Assembly (NCBI GenBank): GCA_001771065.1
Contig: MESQ01000038.1
Coordinates: 1 to 64,000, forward strand
Source of the DNA: Burkholderiales bacterium RIFOXYD12_FULL_59_19
GTDB lineage: Bacteria > Pseudomonadota > Gammaproteobacteria > Burkholderiales > Burkholderiaceae_C
Length of the DNA: 64,000 nt
Direction: 5' to 3'
The position numbers and the translations under genes are program-made. This document shows positions 10,613-23,481 of this stretch, in pieces. Below the pieces are notes generated by a model. That model was not told the origin of the DNA. It worked only from the letters and a program-made list of their open reading frames with translations, and did not search any database. Numbering within the stretch: position 1 is the first letter of the stretch; every line of letters starts with the position of its first letter.

Positions 10613-11661
10613 GCCTGACTCCTCTCAGCGCGGCAGAAGTCATGGCACGACTGACCGACTTTGACGCCATCATTGATGCCCGCAGCGAAGACGAATACCA
10701 GGCCGACCATCTGCCCGGCGCCTTCAACTGGCCCACCCTGAACAACGCCGAACGCATCGAGATTGGCACCCTGTACAAGCAGGTCAACCCCTTTGAAGCC
10801 AGAAAGCGGGGTGCGGCAAAAGCTGCGCGCAACATTGCAGCACACATTGAACGAGAGGTGATCGACAAACCCCGCGACTGGCAGCCGCTGGTTTACTGCT
10901 GGCGCGGTGGGCAACGCAGCGGCTCACTCGCGTTAATACTGAGCCAGATCGGTTTTCGGGTAACGCTGGTGGAAGGCGGCTACAAGGCTTTTCGGGCGGC
11001 GCTGGTGCAAGACATCGTGGCACGTGTCCCCCGCCTGTCGTTCCGCGTGGTTTGCGGCCCGACCGGCAGCGGCAAAACCCGCTTGCTGCAGGCACTAGCA
11101 AAGCAAGGAGCCCAGGTGCTGGACCTGGAGGCGCTGGCCAACCACCGCAGTTCGGTACTGGGTGCCATGCCGGGGCTGGCGCAACCAACCCAAAAACGTT
11201 TTGAAACGCTGGTCTGGGACCAACTGAGCCACTTTGATCCGGCGGTACCCGTCTTTGTTGAAAGCGAGAGCAAAAAAGTGGGTAATTTGTCGGTGCCCTC
11301 GGCCCTGATGGACGCCATGCGTCACAGCCCTTGCCTGAACCTGCAACTGTCTGATGAAGAGCGCGTGGCACTGTTGCTGGAAGACTACGACTACCTGACG
11401 CGCGACGTGGACTATTTTTGTGAACGGCTGGAAAAGCTCACCGAGCTCAAGGGTCACGAGGTGGTGGAACGCTGGCAAACCATGGCGCGGGAGGGCAACT
11501 TTACCAGCGTGGTGATGGAGTTGCTGACCGAGCATTACGACCCGGCATATACACAATCAATGCAGCGCAATTTTGTGCAGTTTGCGCAAGCGGGTCAGCT
11601 AACCCCGACGGACCGGTCAACTGATGCCATGCTCACTCAGGCAAGCCAGTTGCTGGCTTGA
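10609..11661 (+). CDS. mnmH: tRNA 2-selenouridine synthase
   Basis: Rhodanese domain (YCWRGGQRSGSLA) followed by P-loop GPTGSGKTRLL. Confidence 0.95.
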   Translation: MSLTPLSAAEVMARLTDFDAIIDARSEDEYQADHLPGAFNWPTLNNAERIEIGTLYKQVNPFEARKRGAAKAARNIAAHIEREVIDKPRDWQPLVYCWRGGQRSGSLALILSQIGFRVTLVEGGYKAFRAALVQDIVARVPRLSFRVVCGPTGSGKTRLLQALAKQGAQVLDLEALANHRSSVLGAMPGLAQPTQKRFETLVWDQLSHFDPAVPVFVESESKKVGNLSVPSALMDAMRHSPCLNLQLSDEERVALLLEDYDYLTRDVDYFCERLEKLTELKGHEVVERWQTMAREGNFTSVVMELLTEHYDPAYTQSMQRNFVQFAQAGQLTPTDRSTDAMLTQASQLLA

Positions 11662-11688
11662 GGACAAAACCAGGGATGGTCAGGAAAA

Positions 11689-11856
11689 TCAGGTGGCAGG
11701 CGTGTCCTGGCTTGCCTGCTCGGGCGCGTCGTCTTGGCCCTCGGGACCACCCTCGCCCGCTTTACGCTGGGCTTTCTCTTTGAGTTTTTCTTCTTTTTTC
11801 TTCTTTTTCGCCAGTTCTTTCTGACGCTTTTCGTAGCCGTAATTAGGTGTTGCCAA
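11689..11856 (-). CDS. Small Lys/Glu-rich conserved hypothetical protein (55 aa, TTG start)
   Basis: Minus strand reads (M)ATPNYGYEKRQKELAKKKKKEEKLKEKAQRKAGEGGPEGQDDAPEQASQDTPAT*; below the track length cutoff. Confidence 0.65.
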   Translation of the reverse strand: MATPNYGYEKRQKELAKKKKKEEKLKEKAQRKAGEGGPEGQDDAPEQASQDTPAT

Positions 11857-11932
11857 GTTGTTCTTTCAAGTTAATGATGAGATTTTAGCCGCCCGGCAGG
11901 GGTGACCCGCGCGGCCGGGCGCAAGCCTGCCT

Positions 11933-13138
11933 TCAGGCGCATTGCTGCAAGGCTTGCTGCAGGTCGGCCTGCAAGTCTGCAGCAGACTCCAGCCCCATGG
12001 AAAACCGCACCAGAATTCCCTGCTGCAGATACACCGGCCAACTTGAACGCATGGTCTCCAGCTGGTACGGCACGACCAAGCTCATGGGACCGCCCCAGCT
12101 GTAGCCAATCTTGAACAACTGCAGCGCGTCGCAAAAAGCATCGACCCGAACCTGGTTGACATCAGGTTGGAAGATCACGCTGAACAAACCGGCGGCGGTG
12201 CCCAGGACGTCACCGCACAACGCCTGCCAATGGGCATGGCCGGGTGACAGCGGCAAGGCGGGATGCAAAACCTGGGCAAATTCAGCACGCTGCAGGCACC
12301 ACTGTGCCACCGTGCGTGTGGTTTCATCGTGCTGGCGATAGCGCAACGGCAGGCTGGGCAAGGCCCGCAACACCGCCTCGGCATCGTTGGCGCCCACACC
12401 CAGTCCCAGGCGCATGTGACACAGCTTGAGCTGCATGTGCAGGCGTTCGCTGGTCGTGATGACGCTGCCCATCAGCACATCGCCGCCGCCGCTGGGGTAT
12501 TTGGTCAAGGCGTGGATAGAGATGTCCACTGCCAACGCCGGCAGATGGCCCGGTTTCAGGTCAAACGGCTTGAAGGCCAAACCCGCACCCCAGGTGTTGT
12601 CCAAGGCACAAAGCACCCCTGCTGCCCGGCACAGGCGAACCTGCTCACACAGGTCAGGGAATTCCAGCGTGACCGAGCCTGCGGCCTCAAGCCAGACCAG
12701 CCTGGTTTGCGGCGACAGTTTGGCCGCCAGATCGGCGGGATTCATGGGGTCAAAGTAACGGTGCGTGATACCCCAATGGCGCAATTCACCCTCAACCAGG
12801 GCTTTGGACGGGCCGTAAGCGTTGTCAGGAATCAGCACCTCGTCACCGATCTTGAGCAAGGCCAGGCACACGGTGGCAATGGCCGCCAGACCACTGGGCA
12901 CCAGCAGGCACTGGGCGCCGCCTTCGAGCGTGCAAAGCCGCTCTTCAAGGGTGTAGGTGGTGGGGGTGCCGTGCAAGCCGTAGGTGTAGGCGGACTTGTC
13001 TTTCCAGTCAAACTGGCGCATGGCGGCCACATTGGGGAAAAATACCGTCGAAGCCTTGAATACGCCAGGCTGCGGCGCAGCAAAACCTGACGGCGGCTGG
13101 TAGGGGTGGTGGATCAGGGTGGTGGTAAGTTCAGCCAT
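11933..13138 (-). CDS. metC: Cystathionine beta-lyase / Cys-Met metabolism PLP enzyme
   Basis: 401 aa; PLP lysine region ISIHALTKYPSGGGDVLMG, YGLHGTPTTYTLEERL. Confidence 0.9.
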   Translation of the reverse strand: MAELTTTLIHHPYQPPSGFAAPQPGVFKASTVFFPNVAAMRQFDWKDKSAYTYGLHGTPTTYTLEERLCTLEGGAQCLLVPSGLAAIATVCLALLKIGDEVLIPDNAYGPSKALVEGELRHWGITHRYFDPMNPADLAAKLSPQTRLVWLEAAGSVTLEFPDLCEQVRLCRAAGVLCALDNTWGAGLAFKPFDLKPGHLPALAVDISIHALTKYPSGGGDVLMGSVITTSERLHMQLKLCHMRLGLGVGANDAEAVLRALPSLPLRYRQHDETTRTVAQWCLQRAEFAQVLHPALPLSPGHAHWQALCGDVLGTAAGLFSVIFQPDVNQVRVDAFCDALQLFKIGYSWGGPMSLVVPYQLETMRSSWPVYLQQGILVRFSMGLESAADLQADLQQALQQCA

Positions 13139-13156
13139 GGCAAGAACCGGTGTCGG

Positions 13157-13681
13157 TCAAACGCTCCACTTTTTGATCAGTTGCTCCGGACGCATACTGT
13201 CGTAACCCTCAAAGGGCTGGTGAATCCAGGGGTTGGTCGGCAAAAACTCGACCGAATAATCGGGCGTGAACCTGGACAGCGACTTGGTCCAGATCACGGC
13301 GCTTCGCAGTTCAGTGATCGGCTTGTAATTGTTTTTTAGCTGATTGATCACGGCATGCAGGGTAAGCCCTGAATCTGCCAGATCATCCACCAACAAGACC
13401 TTGCCGGCAATTTCGCCCTTGGGTGTGGTGATGTAGTGGGCAATGTCGAGGTTACCCTGCTGCGTACCCGACTCGGCGCGGTAGGAGCTGGTCGACATGA
13501 TGGCCAGCGGTTTGTCAAAGACCCGCGACAAGATGTCGCCGGGGCGCATGCCACCACGTGCCAGACACAAGATGGTGTCAAATTCCCAGCCCGACTGGAA
13601 AATTTTGATGGCCAGTTTTTCGATCAAACCATGGTATTCGTCGTAGCTCACATACAGGTGCTTGCCGTCTTCAGTCAACAT
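13157..13681 (-). CDS. Phosphoribosyltransferase
   Basis: PRPP motif KVLLVDDLADSGLTL. Confidence 0.88.
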   Translation of the reverse strand: MLTEDGKHLYVSYDEYHGLIEKLAIKIFQSGWEFDTILCLARGGMRPGDILSRVFDKPLAIMSTSSYRAESGTQQGNLDIAHYITTPKGEIAGKVLLVDDLADSGLTLHAVINQLKNNYKPITELRSAVIWTKSLSRFTPDYSVEFLPTNPWIHQPFEGYDSMRPEQLIKKWSV

Positions 13682-13740
13682 AAATGCCCCTTAAATAATT
13701 ATTGCCAACGCGGATCGGATGTTAATCGGAAGCTGTCGGC

Positions 13741-16288
<2,548 letters not shown>

Positions 16289-16345
16289 GTGATTTTGAGA
16301 GGCTGTTAAATACGCGATTTTACCGGGCAAAAGTTCGCTATTCCG

Positions 16346-16534
16346 TTACGTCAGCCACCAAATCAGCGCTACCCCTAGCAACAAGCTGCACAAGCCAAAA
16401 AATCGCAACTGACCGTCGCTGAGCTTGAGAATCTGGACAAAGGTCTGGCGCCAAGTACCCGGCAACATAAAGGGCATAAAGCCCTCGATCACCAGCACCA
16501 GCGCCATCGCCAACCAAAAAGTGGTGCTGTCCAA
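16346..16534 (-). CDS. DUF2065 family small membrane protein
   Basis: 62 aa, FWLAMALVLVIEGFMPFMLPGTWRQ, next to hflC. Confidence 0.85.
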   Translation of the reverse strand: MDSTTFWLAMALVLVIEGFMPFMLPGTWRQTFVQILKLSDGQLRFFGLCSLLLGVALIWWLT

Positions 16535-16548
16535 ACCAGCCCCCGGCT

Positions 16549-17445
16549 TTATTTCGTGGGGCTTGTCGTCAGACCACCACGCATGGCCCTGAAAAACTCG
16601 GAACTGGAGGGGTCAAGCACCATGACGTCGTTTTTGTTGGAAAACGAGGCCTTGTAGGCATCCAGACTGCGGTAGAACTGGGCAAACTGGGGGTCACGGC
16701 CAAACGCCTCGGCATACAGCCGTGCCGCCTCGGCATCGCCCTCACCCTTGATTTTCTGCGCATCACGGTAGGCGTTGGAGACGGCTACTTCACGTTGGCG
16801 GTCGGCATCGGCACGAATTTTTTCGCCTTCGGCAAAACCGGTGGAGCGCAGCTCGTTGGCGACGCGTTTGCGTTCGGCTTCCATACGGCGGTACACCGAT
16901 TCGGTGATGGCATCCACATAGTCAACCCGGGTAATACGCACGTCGATCACGTCCACACCCCAGGGTTTAGCACCACGCACCTGGCTCAAGACCTCGGCCT
17001 TGACGTCCTGCATCACTTCTTCACGCTTGGCAGACAGCAGTTCCTTGACCGTGCGCTTGTTGACTTCTTCCTGAAATGCATTACGCACCACCCGGTTGAG
17101 CTGACTGGCGCCAGCCGCTTCGGTGGTACCGACGTTGCGGATGTACTCGGTGGGCTCGGAAATGCGCCAGCGCACATACCAGTCGATCACCACCCGCTGT
17201 TTCTCGGCCGTCAGTACCGGCTCGTTGTCGGTGCTGTCGAGCGTCAGCAGGCGTTTGTCAATGTACGAAACATTTTGAAACGGAGGCGGCAACTTGAAGT
17301 TCAAACCCGGTTCGGTGATCACTTCCTTGATCTGCCCCAGGGCCAATACCACGCCAAACTGGCGCTGATCCACCACAAAGAGCATCGAGCTAAGAATAGC
17401 CAGCGCAAAAAGGACGCTTGAAAAAATAAATCCTACGCGGTTCAT
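16549..17445 (-). CDS. hflC: Protease modulator HflC
   Basis: SPFH domain, VDQRQFGVVLALGQIKEVITEPGLNFKLPPPFQNV. Confidence 0.97.
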   Translation of the reverse strand: MNRVGFIFSSVLFALAILSSMLFVVDQRQFGVVLALGQIKEVITEPGLNFKLPPPFQNVSYIDKRLLTLDSTDNEPVLTAEKQRVVIDWYVRWRISEPTEYIRNVGTTEAAGASQLNRVVRNAFQEEVNKRTVKELLSAKREEVMQDVKAEVLSQVRGAKPWGVDVIDVRITRVDYVDAITESVYRRMEAERKRVANELRSTGFAEGEKIRADADRQREVAVSNAYRDAQKIKGEGDAEAARLYAEAFGRDPQFAQFYRSLDAYKASFSNKNDVMVLDPSSSEFFRAMRGGLTTSPTK

Positions 17446-17454
17446 GCCGGGCTC

Positions 17455-18858
17455 CTATCGGGTTTCACGGGTACGGTCACGCGCCGCGTCACGGGCACGT
17501 GCGTCCGTTATGGCGGCGGCATTGGCCGGACTGAGCGTTGACGGTACAGTCACTGCGGCGGTGTCCTGCGCCACCTGACCGGTCATCTGGATGAGTTTGT
17601 CCAGCGGCAGATACAGCAGGTTCGACCCTTGTTTGGAGTCGACCATGATTTTGGTCACGTTGCTGTAAATTTGCTGCATGGCATCGATGTACATGCGGTC
17701 ACGCGTGACCTGGGGCGCCTTCTGGTACTCGGCGAGCACCGACTTGAAACGCTGTGAATCACCCTGGGCCTGCGCCACAATGCGTGACTTGTAAGCGTCT
17801 GCCTCTTCCTTCAGGCGTGAAGCGGCACCGACAGCACGGGGAATCACGTCATTGGCATAGGCCTGGGCTTCGTTCTTGGCACGCTCGCGCTCCTGACCAG
17901 CCTTGAGCACATCGTCAAACGCGGCTTGCACTTGTTCTGGCGGGCGCACACCGCCTTGTTGCAGGTTAATGCCCACCACTTCGATACCCACTTTATAGCG
18001 GTCCAGAATGGTTTGCATCATGGCCCGCACGCGCGGCGCGATCTGGTCGCGTTCTTCAGACAATGCACTGTCCATCTTCATCTTCCCGACCACTTCGCGC
18101 ACCGCCGTTTCAGCGGCCTGCACCACGGCGTCGGCCGGGTTTTTGCTTTCAAACAAGAAGGCACGCGCATCATTGAGTCGGTATTGCACGGCAAACTTGA
18201 TCTCGACAATATTTTCGTCCTCGGTCAGCATGGCTGACTCGCGCAGCCCGGTGGCCTTGATGACCACGTCGCGTCCGACATCGACCGAGCGGATCTGGGT
18301 CACAAAAATGAGCTCATGACGCTGGATCGGGTACGGCAGGCGCCAGTTGAAACCAGCCCCCACGGTGGAGTGGTACTTACCAAATTGGGTGATGACGGCT
18401 TGCTGGCCCTCTTGCACAATGAAGAAGCCGGTGCCCAACCAGATCAGCAAAGCAACCACGGCCACCAGACCCACACCCAGGCCCGCGCTCTTCATGTCAG
18501 GCTGAAAACCACCGCCACCGCCCGAACCACCACCACGAATCGGGGTCGCGCCGCGGTTACCGCCTTTGCCAGGACCAAATAAGCCGCCCAGTTTGCGGTT
18601 GAAGTCACGCCACAGTTCATCCAGATCCGGCGGCCCCTGATTGGCGCCGCGCCGAGGGCCACGTTCCGGCGTATTGGGTGGCGGCACGCCCTGCGGGCCG
18701 GGTTCAGGCGGAGGTTCTGAACCCTGTGGCTCGGGCGGGTTGGGTTTGTCGTCCGAACGTCCCCAGCGTGGATCGTTCAGGTTGAACATGCCCCGAAGTC
18801 GGGAAGGCCAGAAAGCCAGGCTAAAAGTCGGTCGTTGAAGTTTCATCGGATCACTCAT
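17455..18858 (-). CDS. hflK: FtsH protease activity modulator HflK
   Basis: Gly/Pro-rich N-terminus, TM, SPFH domain, next to hflC. Confidence 0.97.
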   Translation of the reverse strand: MSDPMKLQRPTFSLAFWPSRLRGMFNLNDPRWGRSDDKPNPPEPQGSEPPPEPGPQGVPPPNTPERGPRRGANQGPPDLDELWRDFNRKLGGLFGPGKGGNRGATPIRGGGSGGGGGFQPDMKSAGLGVGLVAVVALLIWLGTGFFIVQEGQQAVITQFGKYHSTVGAGFNWRLPYPIQRHELIFVTQIRSVDVGRDVVIKATGLRESAMLTEDENIVEIKFAVQYRLNDARAFLFESKNPADAVVQAAETAVREVVGKMKMDSALSEERDQIAPRVRAMMQTILDRYKVGIEVVGINLQQGGVRPPEQVQAAFDDVLKAGQERERAKNEAQAYANDVIPRAVGAASRLKEEADAYKSRIVAQAQGDSQRFKSVLAEYQKAPQVTRDRMYIDAMQQIYSNVTKIMVDSKQGSNLLYLPLDKLIQMTGQVAQDTAAVTVPSTLSPANAAAITDARARDAARDRTRETR

Positions 18859-18860
18859 AT

Positions 18861-20063
18861 TTATTTTGCCGCTATTGTGCCGAAATCGGGGTCATCCTCA
18901 TGGCTTGCATGGAAATCTGCCGGCAACACCGGCGCCGCAGCTGGCGCCTGAATGGTCTTGACCAGCATTTGACGCAGCGCTGGCACGCCGTCACCGGTCT
19001 GGGCGCTCAAAAAGATGCGCGGTGTAGGCAGCCCCGCCAGATCATAGGTATCTTGCACCACGTGGGGCCGCAACGTCGGCTCGACCTGGTCGAGCTTGTT
19101 GAACACCAGGATCTGCGGAATGTCACCCGCGCCAATTTCAGACAGCACGCGCTGCACTTCGACCATTTGCTCCAAGTGGTTGGGGCTGGAAAAATCGACC
19201 ACATGCAACAGCAGATCCGCATCCACGGCCTCCTGCAGGGTCGCCTGAAAGGCATCCACCAGCCCGTGCGGCAGATCGCGAATAAAACCCACGGTGTCCG
19301 ACAAAGAGATCACCCGCCTGAGCTCACCCAGGTACAACTGCCGGGTGGTGGTGTCGAGCGTGGCGAACAATTGGTCGGCGGCATAAACACGCGCCTTGAC
19401 CAGTGCGTTAAACAGCGTGGACTTGCCGGCGTTGGTATAACCCACCAGCGAAATGTTGAAAGCATCTCGCCGCTCACGCTGGCGACGCTGCGTTTGCCGC
19501 TGCCGCTTGACCTTGACGAGGCGTTCCTTGATGCGCTTGATGCTGTCGGCAATCATGCGCCGATCAAGCTCAATCTGGGATTCACCAGGCCCGCCCCGCA
19601 TGCCGATGCCGCCGCTTTGGCGTTCCAGGTGCGACCAGCGGCGTACCAGGCGCGTGCTTAAATACTGCAGCCTAGCCAGTTCGACTTGCAACTTGCCTTC
19701 ATGGCTACGCGCCCGTTGGGCAAAAATTTGCAAGATCAGCAGCGTGCGGTCATTGACAGGGAGTTCGAGGTGGCGCTCAAGATTGCGTTGCTGCGCCGGA
19801 CTCAGGCTTTGGTCAAACAACACCTCTTGCACACCCAGTTGAGTGGCAAGTTGCTTGATTTCATCGGCCTTGCCGCTGCCAATAAAAAGCGCCGCATCGG
19901 GGGCTTTGCGCTTGCAGGTCACACGCGCGACCGGCGTCAGACCAGCCGTCTGAGCGAGCAGACCAAGCTCTTCGAGTTCGGAGTCAAAAAAGGGGAGACC
20001 AAAATCAACCCCCACCAGCAAGGCGGGGGTGATGGGACGCTCAGGCTGCTGCAGGTTGTTCAC
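18861..20063 (-). CDS. hflX: GTPase HflX
   Basis: [36 protein letters not shown] start at 20063 proposed, overlapping the hfq 3' end (track start 20102). Confidence 0.95.
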   Translation of the reverse strand: MNNLQQPERPITPALLVGVDFGLPFFDSELEELGLLAQTAGLTPVARVTCKRKAPDAALFIGSGKADEIKQLATQLGVQEVLFDQSLSPAQQRNLERHLELPVNDRTLLILQIFAQRARSHEGKLQVELARLQYLSTRLVRRWSHLERQSGGIGMRGGPGESQIELDRRMIADSIKRIKERLVKVKRQRQTQRRQRERRDAFNISLVGYTNAGKSTLFNALVKARVYAADQLFATLDTTTRQLYLGELRRVISLSDTVGFIRDLPHGLVDAFQATLQEAVDADLLLHVVDFSSPNHLEQMVEVQRVLSEIGAGDIPQILVFNKLDQVEPTLRPHVVQDTYDLAGLPTPRIFLSAQTGDGVPALRQMLVKTIQAPAAAPVLPADFHASHEDDPDFGTIAAK

Positions 20064-20289
20064 CCTCAGCCACTGAGAAATTGACGGCCCGACCGGGCAC
20101 AATGGTCGAAATGGCGTGTTTGTAAACCATTTGTGTCACGGTGTTACGCAACAACACCACGTACTGATCAAACGACTCAATCTGACCTTGAAGCTTGATG
20201 CCATTCACCAAATAAATTGACACCGGAACATGCTCCCGACGCAAGGTGTTCAGAAATGGATCTTGCAAGAGTTGGCCTTTGTTATTCAC
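20041..20289 (-). CDS. hfq: RNA chaperone Hfq
   Basis: [47 protein letters not shown]. Confidence 0.99.
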   Translation of the reverse strand: MNNKGQLLQDPFLNTLRREHVPVSIYLVNGIKLQGQIESFDQYVVLLRNTVTQMVYKHAISTIVPGRAVNFSVAEGEQPAAA

Positions 20290-20511
20290 GATATTCTCCG
20301 TGTTGTGAATTTTAAGAAGGGGCTACGATAACACAGTGCCATCGCGCATCCGGGTTGGGGGTGCGATTCAACCTAAATTCCGCAGTTGACCGCTTTGGAA
20401 TCTCAATCAGATCATGAAATGATTGAATTTTTTGGCTCCGATCAAGTTCACCCGTTGGGTGAGGGCGCGTCCAACTGTCGAATCTAGGCTCAAACTGAGT
20501 GTGGAGGGATT

Positions 20512-20611
20512 TTGTAGGACCGAATTTATTCGGGCCGGCGGCCATGGGCCACCCCAACGGGCGCCAACAAGACCAACTTGTTGGCCTGCCCGAATAAATT
20601 CGGCCCTACAA
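20512..20611. repeat. REP-like inverted repeat (24-nt arms) with internal hairpin
   Basis: TTGTAGGACCGAATTTATTCGGGC (20512-20535) vs GCCCGAATAAATTCGGCCCTACAA (20588-20611): 23/24 complementary; inner GCCAACAAG-ACCAA-CTTGTTGGC hairpin. Confidence 0.85.
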
Positions 20612-20644
20612 GAGGCAAAGTTGGCCCCACTGTGCTGAATCCAC

Positions 20645-20675
20645 CCCGGATTGCGCTTCGCTTCATCCGGGCTAC
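20645..20675. repeat. Short palindromic element (CCGGAT...ATCCGG)
   Basis: CCCGGATTGCGCTTCGCTTCATCCGGGCTAC; half-element CCATCCGGGCTAC recurs at about 44568-44580 beside the second 230-bp repeat copy. Confidence 0.6.
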
Positions 20676-20680
20676 GGAAT

Positions 20681-20910
20681 GCGATTCAAACGGCGTGCGA
20701 TCAAAAGACCTTGAGGCATGGTGATTGGGTCATGTGACCGGGCTTTGGAGCGACAGGTGCGCGCAGAAAGCGTGTGGCGTACTTATTGGCAGCATCGCGC
20801 GTGATTTCGCTCCAAAACCGCATGCGCATGACCCGGCCGCCGTGCCGTGCGTGTAAGGCGCCTGTTCACGCCTCGGAATCCGCCGCCGCCAACCCACCAC
20901 TTTGAATCGA
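20681..20910 (-). repeat. 230-bp dispersed repeat copy 1, with terminal inverted repeats GCGATTCAAA...TTTGAATCGA
   Basis: Reverse complement aligns ungapped end to end with 44329-44558 (about 185/230 identical by hand count). Confidence 0.9.
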
Positions 20911-20973
20911 ACCCCCGTGCGGAAGGGGAGCGAATCCCGCAAGAACACCAGCAACACAAAAAAACAGGGCGGA

Positions 20974-22311
20974 TCAGGCAGCCTTGTCGGCAAACGGGTT
21001 GCTCGACGTCTTGAACTCAATACGCAGTGGCGTCCCCACCAGATCGAATTCCTTGCGGAAACGCCCTTCGAGAAAACGTTTGTAGGCATCGGTGACGTGT
21101 TCCAGCGAATTGCCGTGAACAACGATGACCGGCGGGTTCATGCCACCCTGATGCGCATAACGCAATTTGGGCCGGAACATGCCTGAACGTTGCGGACTTT
21201 GAAACTGCACCGCCTCCAGCAACAGCCTTGTCAGCACGGGGGTTGACATCTTGCAGTTGGCGGCCTTGTAGGCCTGCGCAATAGACGCCCACAAAGGCCC
21301 CAGACCCTGGCGCTTTTGCGCCGAAATAAAGTGCATGTTGGCAAACTTCAAAAATGGCAGTCGGGTCTCAACCGAGCGTTTGACCAGTTCGCGCTGGTAC
21401 TCATCCACCGCATCCCACTTATTGACAGCCAGCACCACGGCACGGCCGTTCTCAAGAATGTAACCGGCAATATGGGCATCCTGGTCGGTCACACCCTGGG
21501 TCGCATCAATCAGCAACAGCACCACATGGGCCGATTCAATCGCTTGCAAGGTTTTTACGACTGAAAACTTTTCGATCGCCTCGAACACTTTGCCCCGACG
21601 GCGCAAGCCAGCGGTGTCAATCAGTTCAAATTTTTGACCGTTGCGCTCGAACGGCACCGAGATAGCGTCGCGTGTGGTACCCGGCAGATCAAAGGCGACC
21701 AAGCGCTCTTCGCCCAGCCAAACATTGATCAGAGTGGATTTGCCGACATTAGGTCGCCCGGCCACTGCCAGTTTGATAACGCCGGGCTGCTCGGCTTCCT
21801 GGACTTCGTCTTCAGTTTGCAGCAATGGCAACAAGGCAAGATCCAGCAACTCGCGGATGCCCTGGCCGTGCGCCGCGGACACCGCAAGCACTTCACCAAA
21901 TCCGAGTTCATAGAACTCGACCAGTTGGCTACCGGCTAGCATGCCTTCGGCCTTGTTGGCGACCATCACACAGGGTTTTCCCAGACGGCGCAGGTAATTG
22001 GCAATGTCATGGTCCTGCGCCGACACGCCAGCACGGGCATCCACCACAAAAATCACCACATCGGCCTCAGCCACCGCCTGACGTGTTTGTTTGGCCATTT
22101 CCTTGTAGATACCGGCGCTGGCATCGGGCTCGAAACCGCCGGTGTCAATCACAATGTACTCATGCTTGCCCAGTTTGCCATTGCCGTAATGCCGATCGCG
22201 CGTCAAACCCGCAAAATCTGCCACGATGGCATCGCGCGATTTGGTGAGACGATTGAACAACGTCGACTTACCAACGTTGGGTCGCCCGACCAATGCCAAA
22301 ACAGGTTTCAT
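20974..22311 (-). CDS. der: Ribosome biogenesis GTPase Der (EngA)
   Basis: Two tandem G domains ([28 protein letters not shown]). Confidence 0.98.
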   Translation of the reverse strand: MKPVLALVGRPNVGKSTLFNRLTKSRDAIVADFAGLTRDRHYGNGKLGKHEYIVIDTGGFEPDASAGIYKEMAKQTRQAVAEADVVIFVVDARAGVSAQDHDIANYLRRLGKPCVMVANKAEGMLAGSQLVEFYELGFGEVLAVSAAHGQGIRELLDLALLPLLQTEDEVQEAEQPGVIKLAVAGRPNVGKSTLINVWLGEERLVAFDLPGTTRDAISVPFERNGQKFELIDTAGLRRRGKVFEAIEKFSVVKTLQAIESAHVVLLLIDATQGVTDQDAHIAGYILENGRAVVLAVNKWDAVDEYQRELVKRSVETRLPFLKFANMHFISAQKRQGLGPLWASIAQAYKAANCKMSTPVLTRLLLEAVQFQSPQRSGMFRPKLRYAHQGGMNPPVIVVHGNSLEHVTDAYKRFLEGRFRKEFDLVGTPLRIEFKTSSNPFADKAA

Positions 22312-22338
22312 GCCGTGATATCCGTGAAAGAGCGCGTG

Positions 22339-23475
22339 TTATTCAGGCTGAAAACCATAGACACCTCCTTGGGAGGTGACCACCACCAGGGTGTTGCCAG
22401 CCACCACGGGCGTTGCCACAATGGCTGAGCCGTCGGTCGCCATCTGGGCCAGTGGTGTGCCGTCCGCACGTGACAAGAAGTGCAGCCAACCCGTGGCGTC
22501 GCCCAGCACCACCGAGCGGCCCAATGCCAGTGGCGCGCTCAAAGCGCGGTAGCGCAGACGATCCGAACGCCAGACTGGTTCACCGTCAGTATGGCGCCAG
22601 GCCAGCACACGACCATCCGACTCGACGCCATAGAGCTGGCTATCGTCACCCTGCACACCTACCGCCCCGTCAGCGGCACGTTTCCAGGTGACGCGCGCGC
22701 GCAAGGTATCAACACAGGCCACGGCCGTCTGGAAGGCACGCACACAAACCTCGTTAGCTTGCCGACTGACACCACCCACCAGATCAACCAGGCGCTCAAT
22801 GTCGTTAGTACCACGTGTCTGGGCGACCGGCACGTCCCACAGGGTCGTTCCGTTCAGCGGGTTCATGCCCACCAGTTGACCCGACAGGCCCGCCACCAGC
22901 GTGTTGTCGATCGCCATCAGAATGCCTGACTGGCGCAAAACAAGCGCCTCCCCAGGGCGTTGTTGTTGCCACAGCTTGCGGCCCGTTTTGGCATCAAAAG
23001 CGGCCACACTGCGGTCAGCACCCAAGACAAAAATGCGCTCGCCAGCCACCAGTGGCGCGGTGAACACCTGCGCGGTCAAGCGTGACCGCCAGACCACTTG
23101 GCCGGCATCCAGCACCACCAGTTCGTTGTCACGGGTGACCACGGCGGCAAAGCGCCCGTCGCTGCCGACACCAGCGGCAATGGGTGCGCCAACCTGCGTG
23201 CGCCACAGGGGCGCGCCGCTGGCGGCATCGAAGGACAACACGGTGCCGTCAGAACCGGCCAGCACGACGTTGTTGCCCACCACCTTGACCTGCAAAGGGA
23301 AATGAACAGGTGCAATTTGTGCACGCCAGACCGATCGAACACCGAGCAGCGCCGGATTTGCGCCCAGGTCAGCAGGCTTGGGCTGGTCAGGGCCACTGGC
23401 ACAGGCTGACAGCGCAGCAACTAGCAACACCGCCAACCCACGGCGCACTGTCGTGAATGAATAAAAATTTGCCAT
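22339..23475 (-). CDS. bamB: Outer membrane protein assembly factor BamB
   Basis: Lipobox LSACAS, PQQ-type beta-propeller repeats, between der and a YfgM-like gene. Confidence 0.95.
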   Translation of the reverse strand: MANFYSFTTVRRGLAVLLVAALSACASGPDQPKPADLGANPALLGVRSVWRAQIAPVHFPLQVKVVGNNVVLAGSDGTVLSFDAASGAPLWRTQVGAPIAAGVGSDGRFAAVVTRDNELVVLDAGQVVWRSRLTAQVFTAPLVAGERIFVLGADRSVAAFDAKTGRKLWQQQRPGEALVLRQSGILMAIDNTLVAGLSGQLVGMNPLNGTTLWDVPVAQTRGTNDIERLVDLVGGVSRQANEVCVRAFQTAVACVDTLRARVTWKRAADGAVGVQGDDSQLYGVESDGRVLAWRHTDGEPVWRSDRLRYRALSAPLALGRSVVLGDATGWLHFLSRADGTPLAQMATDGSAIVATPVVAGNTLVVVTSQGGVYGFQPE

Positions 23476-23481
23476 GATGGA

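Noticed and set aside
18641-18838. Gly/Arg-rich 65-aa ORF
   Set aside because: Antisense of the Pro/Gly-rich HflK N-terminus.
20730-21122. 130-aa minus-strand ORF upstream of der
   Set aside because: Overlaps the der 3' end and the 230-bp repeat; no domain, better explained as repeat plus out-of-frame der.
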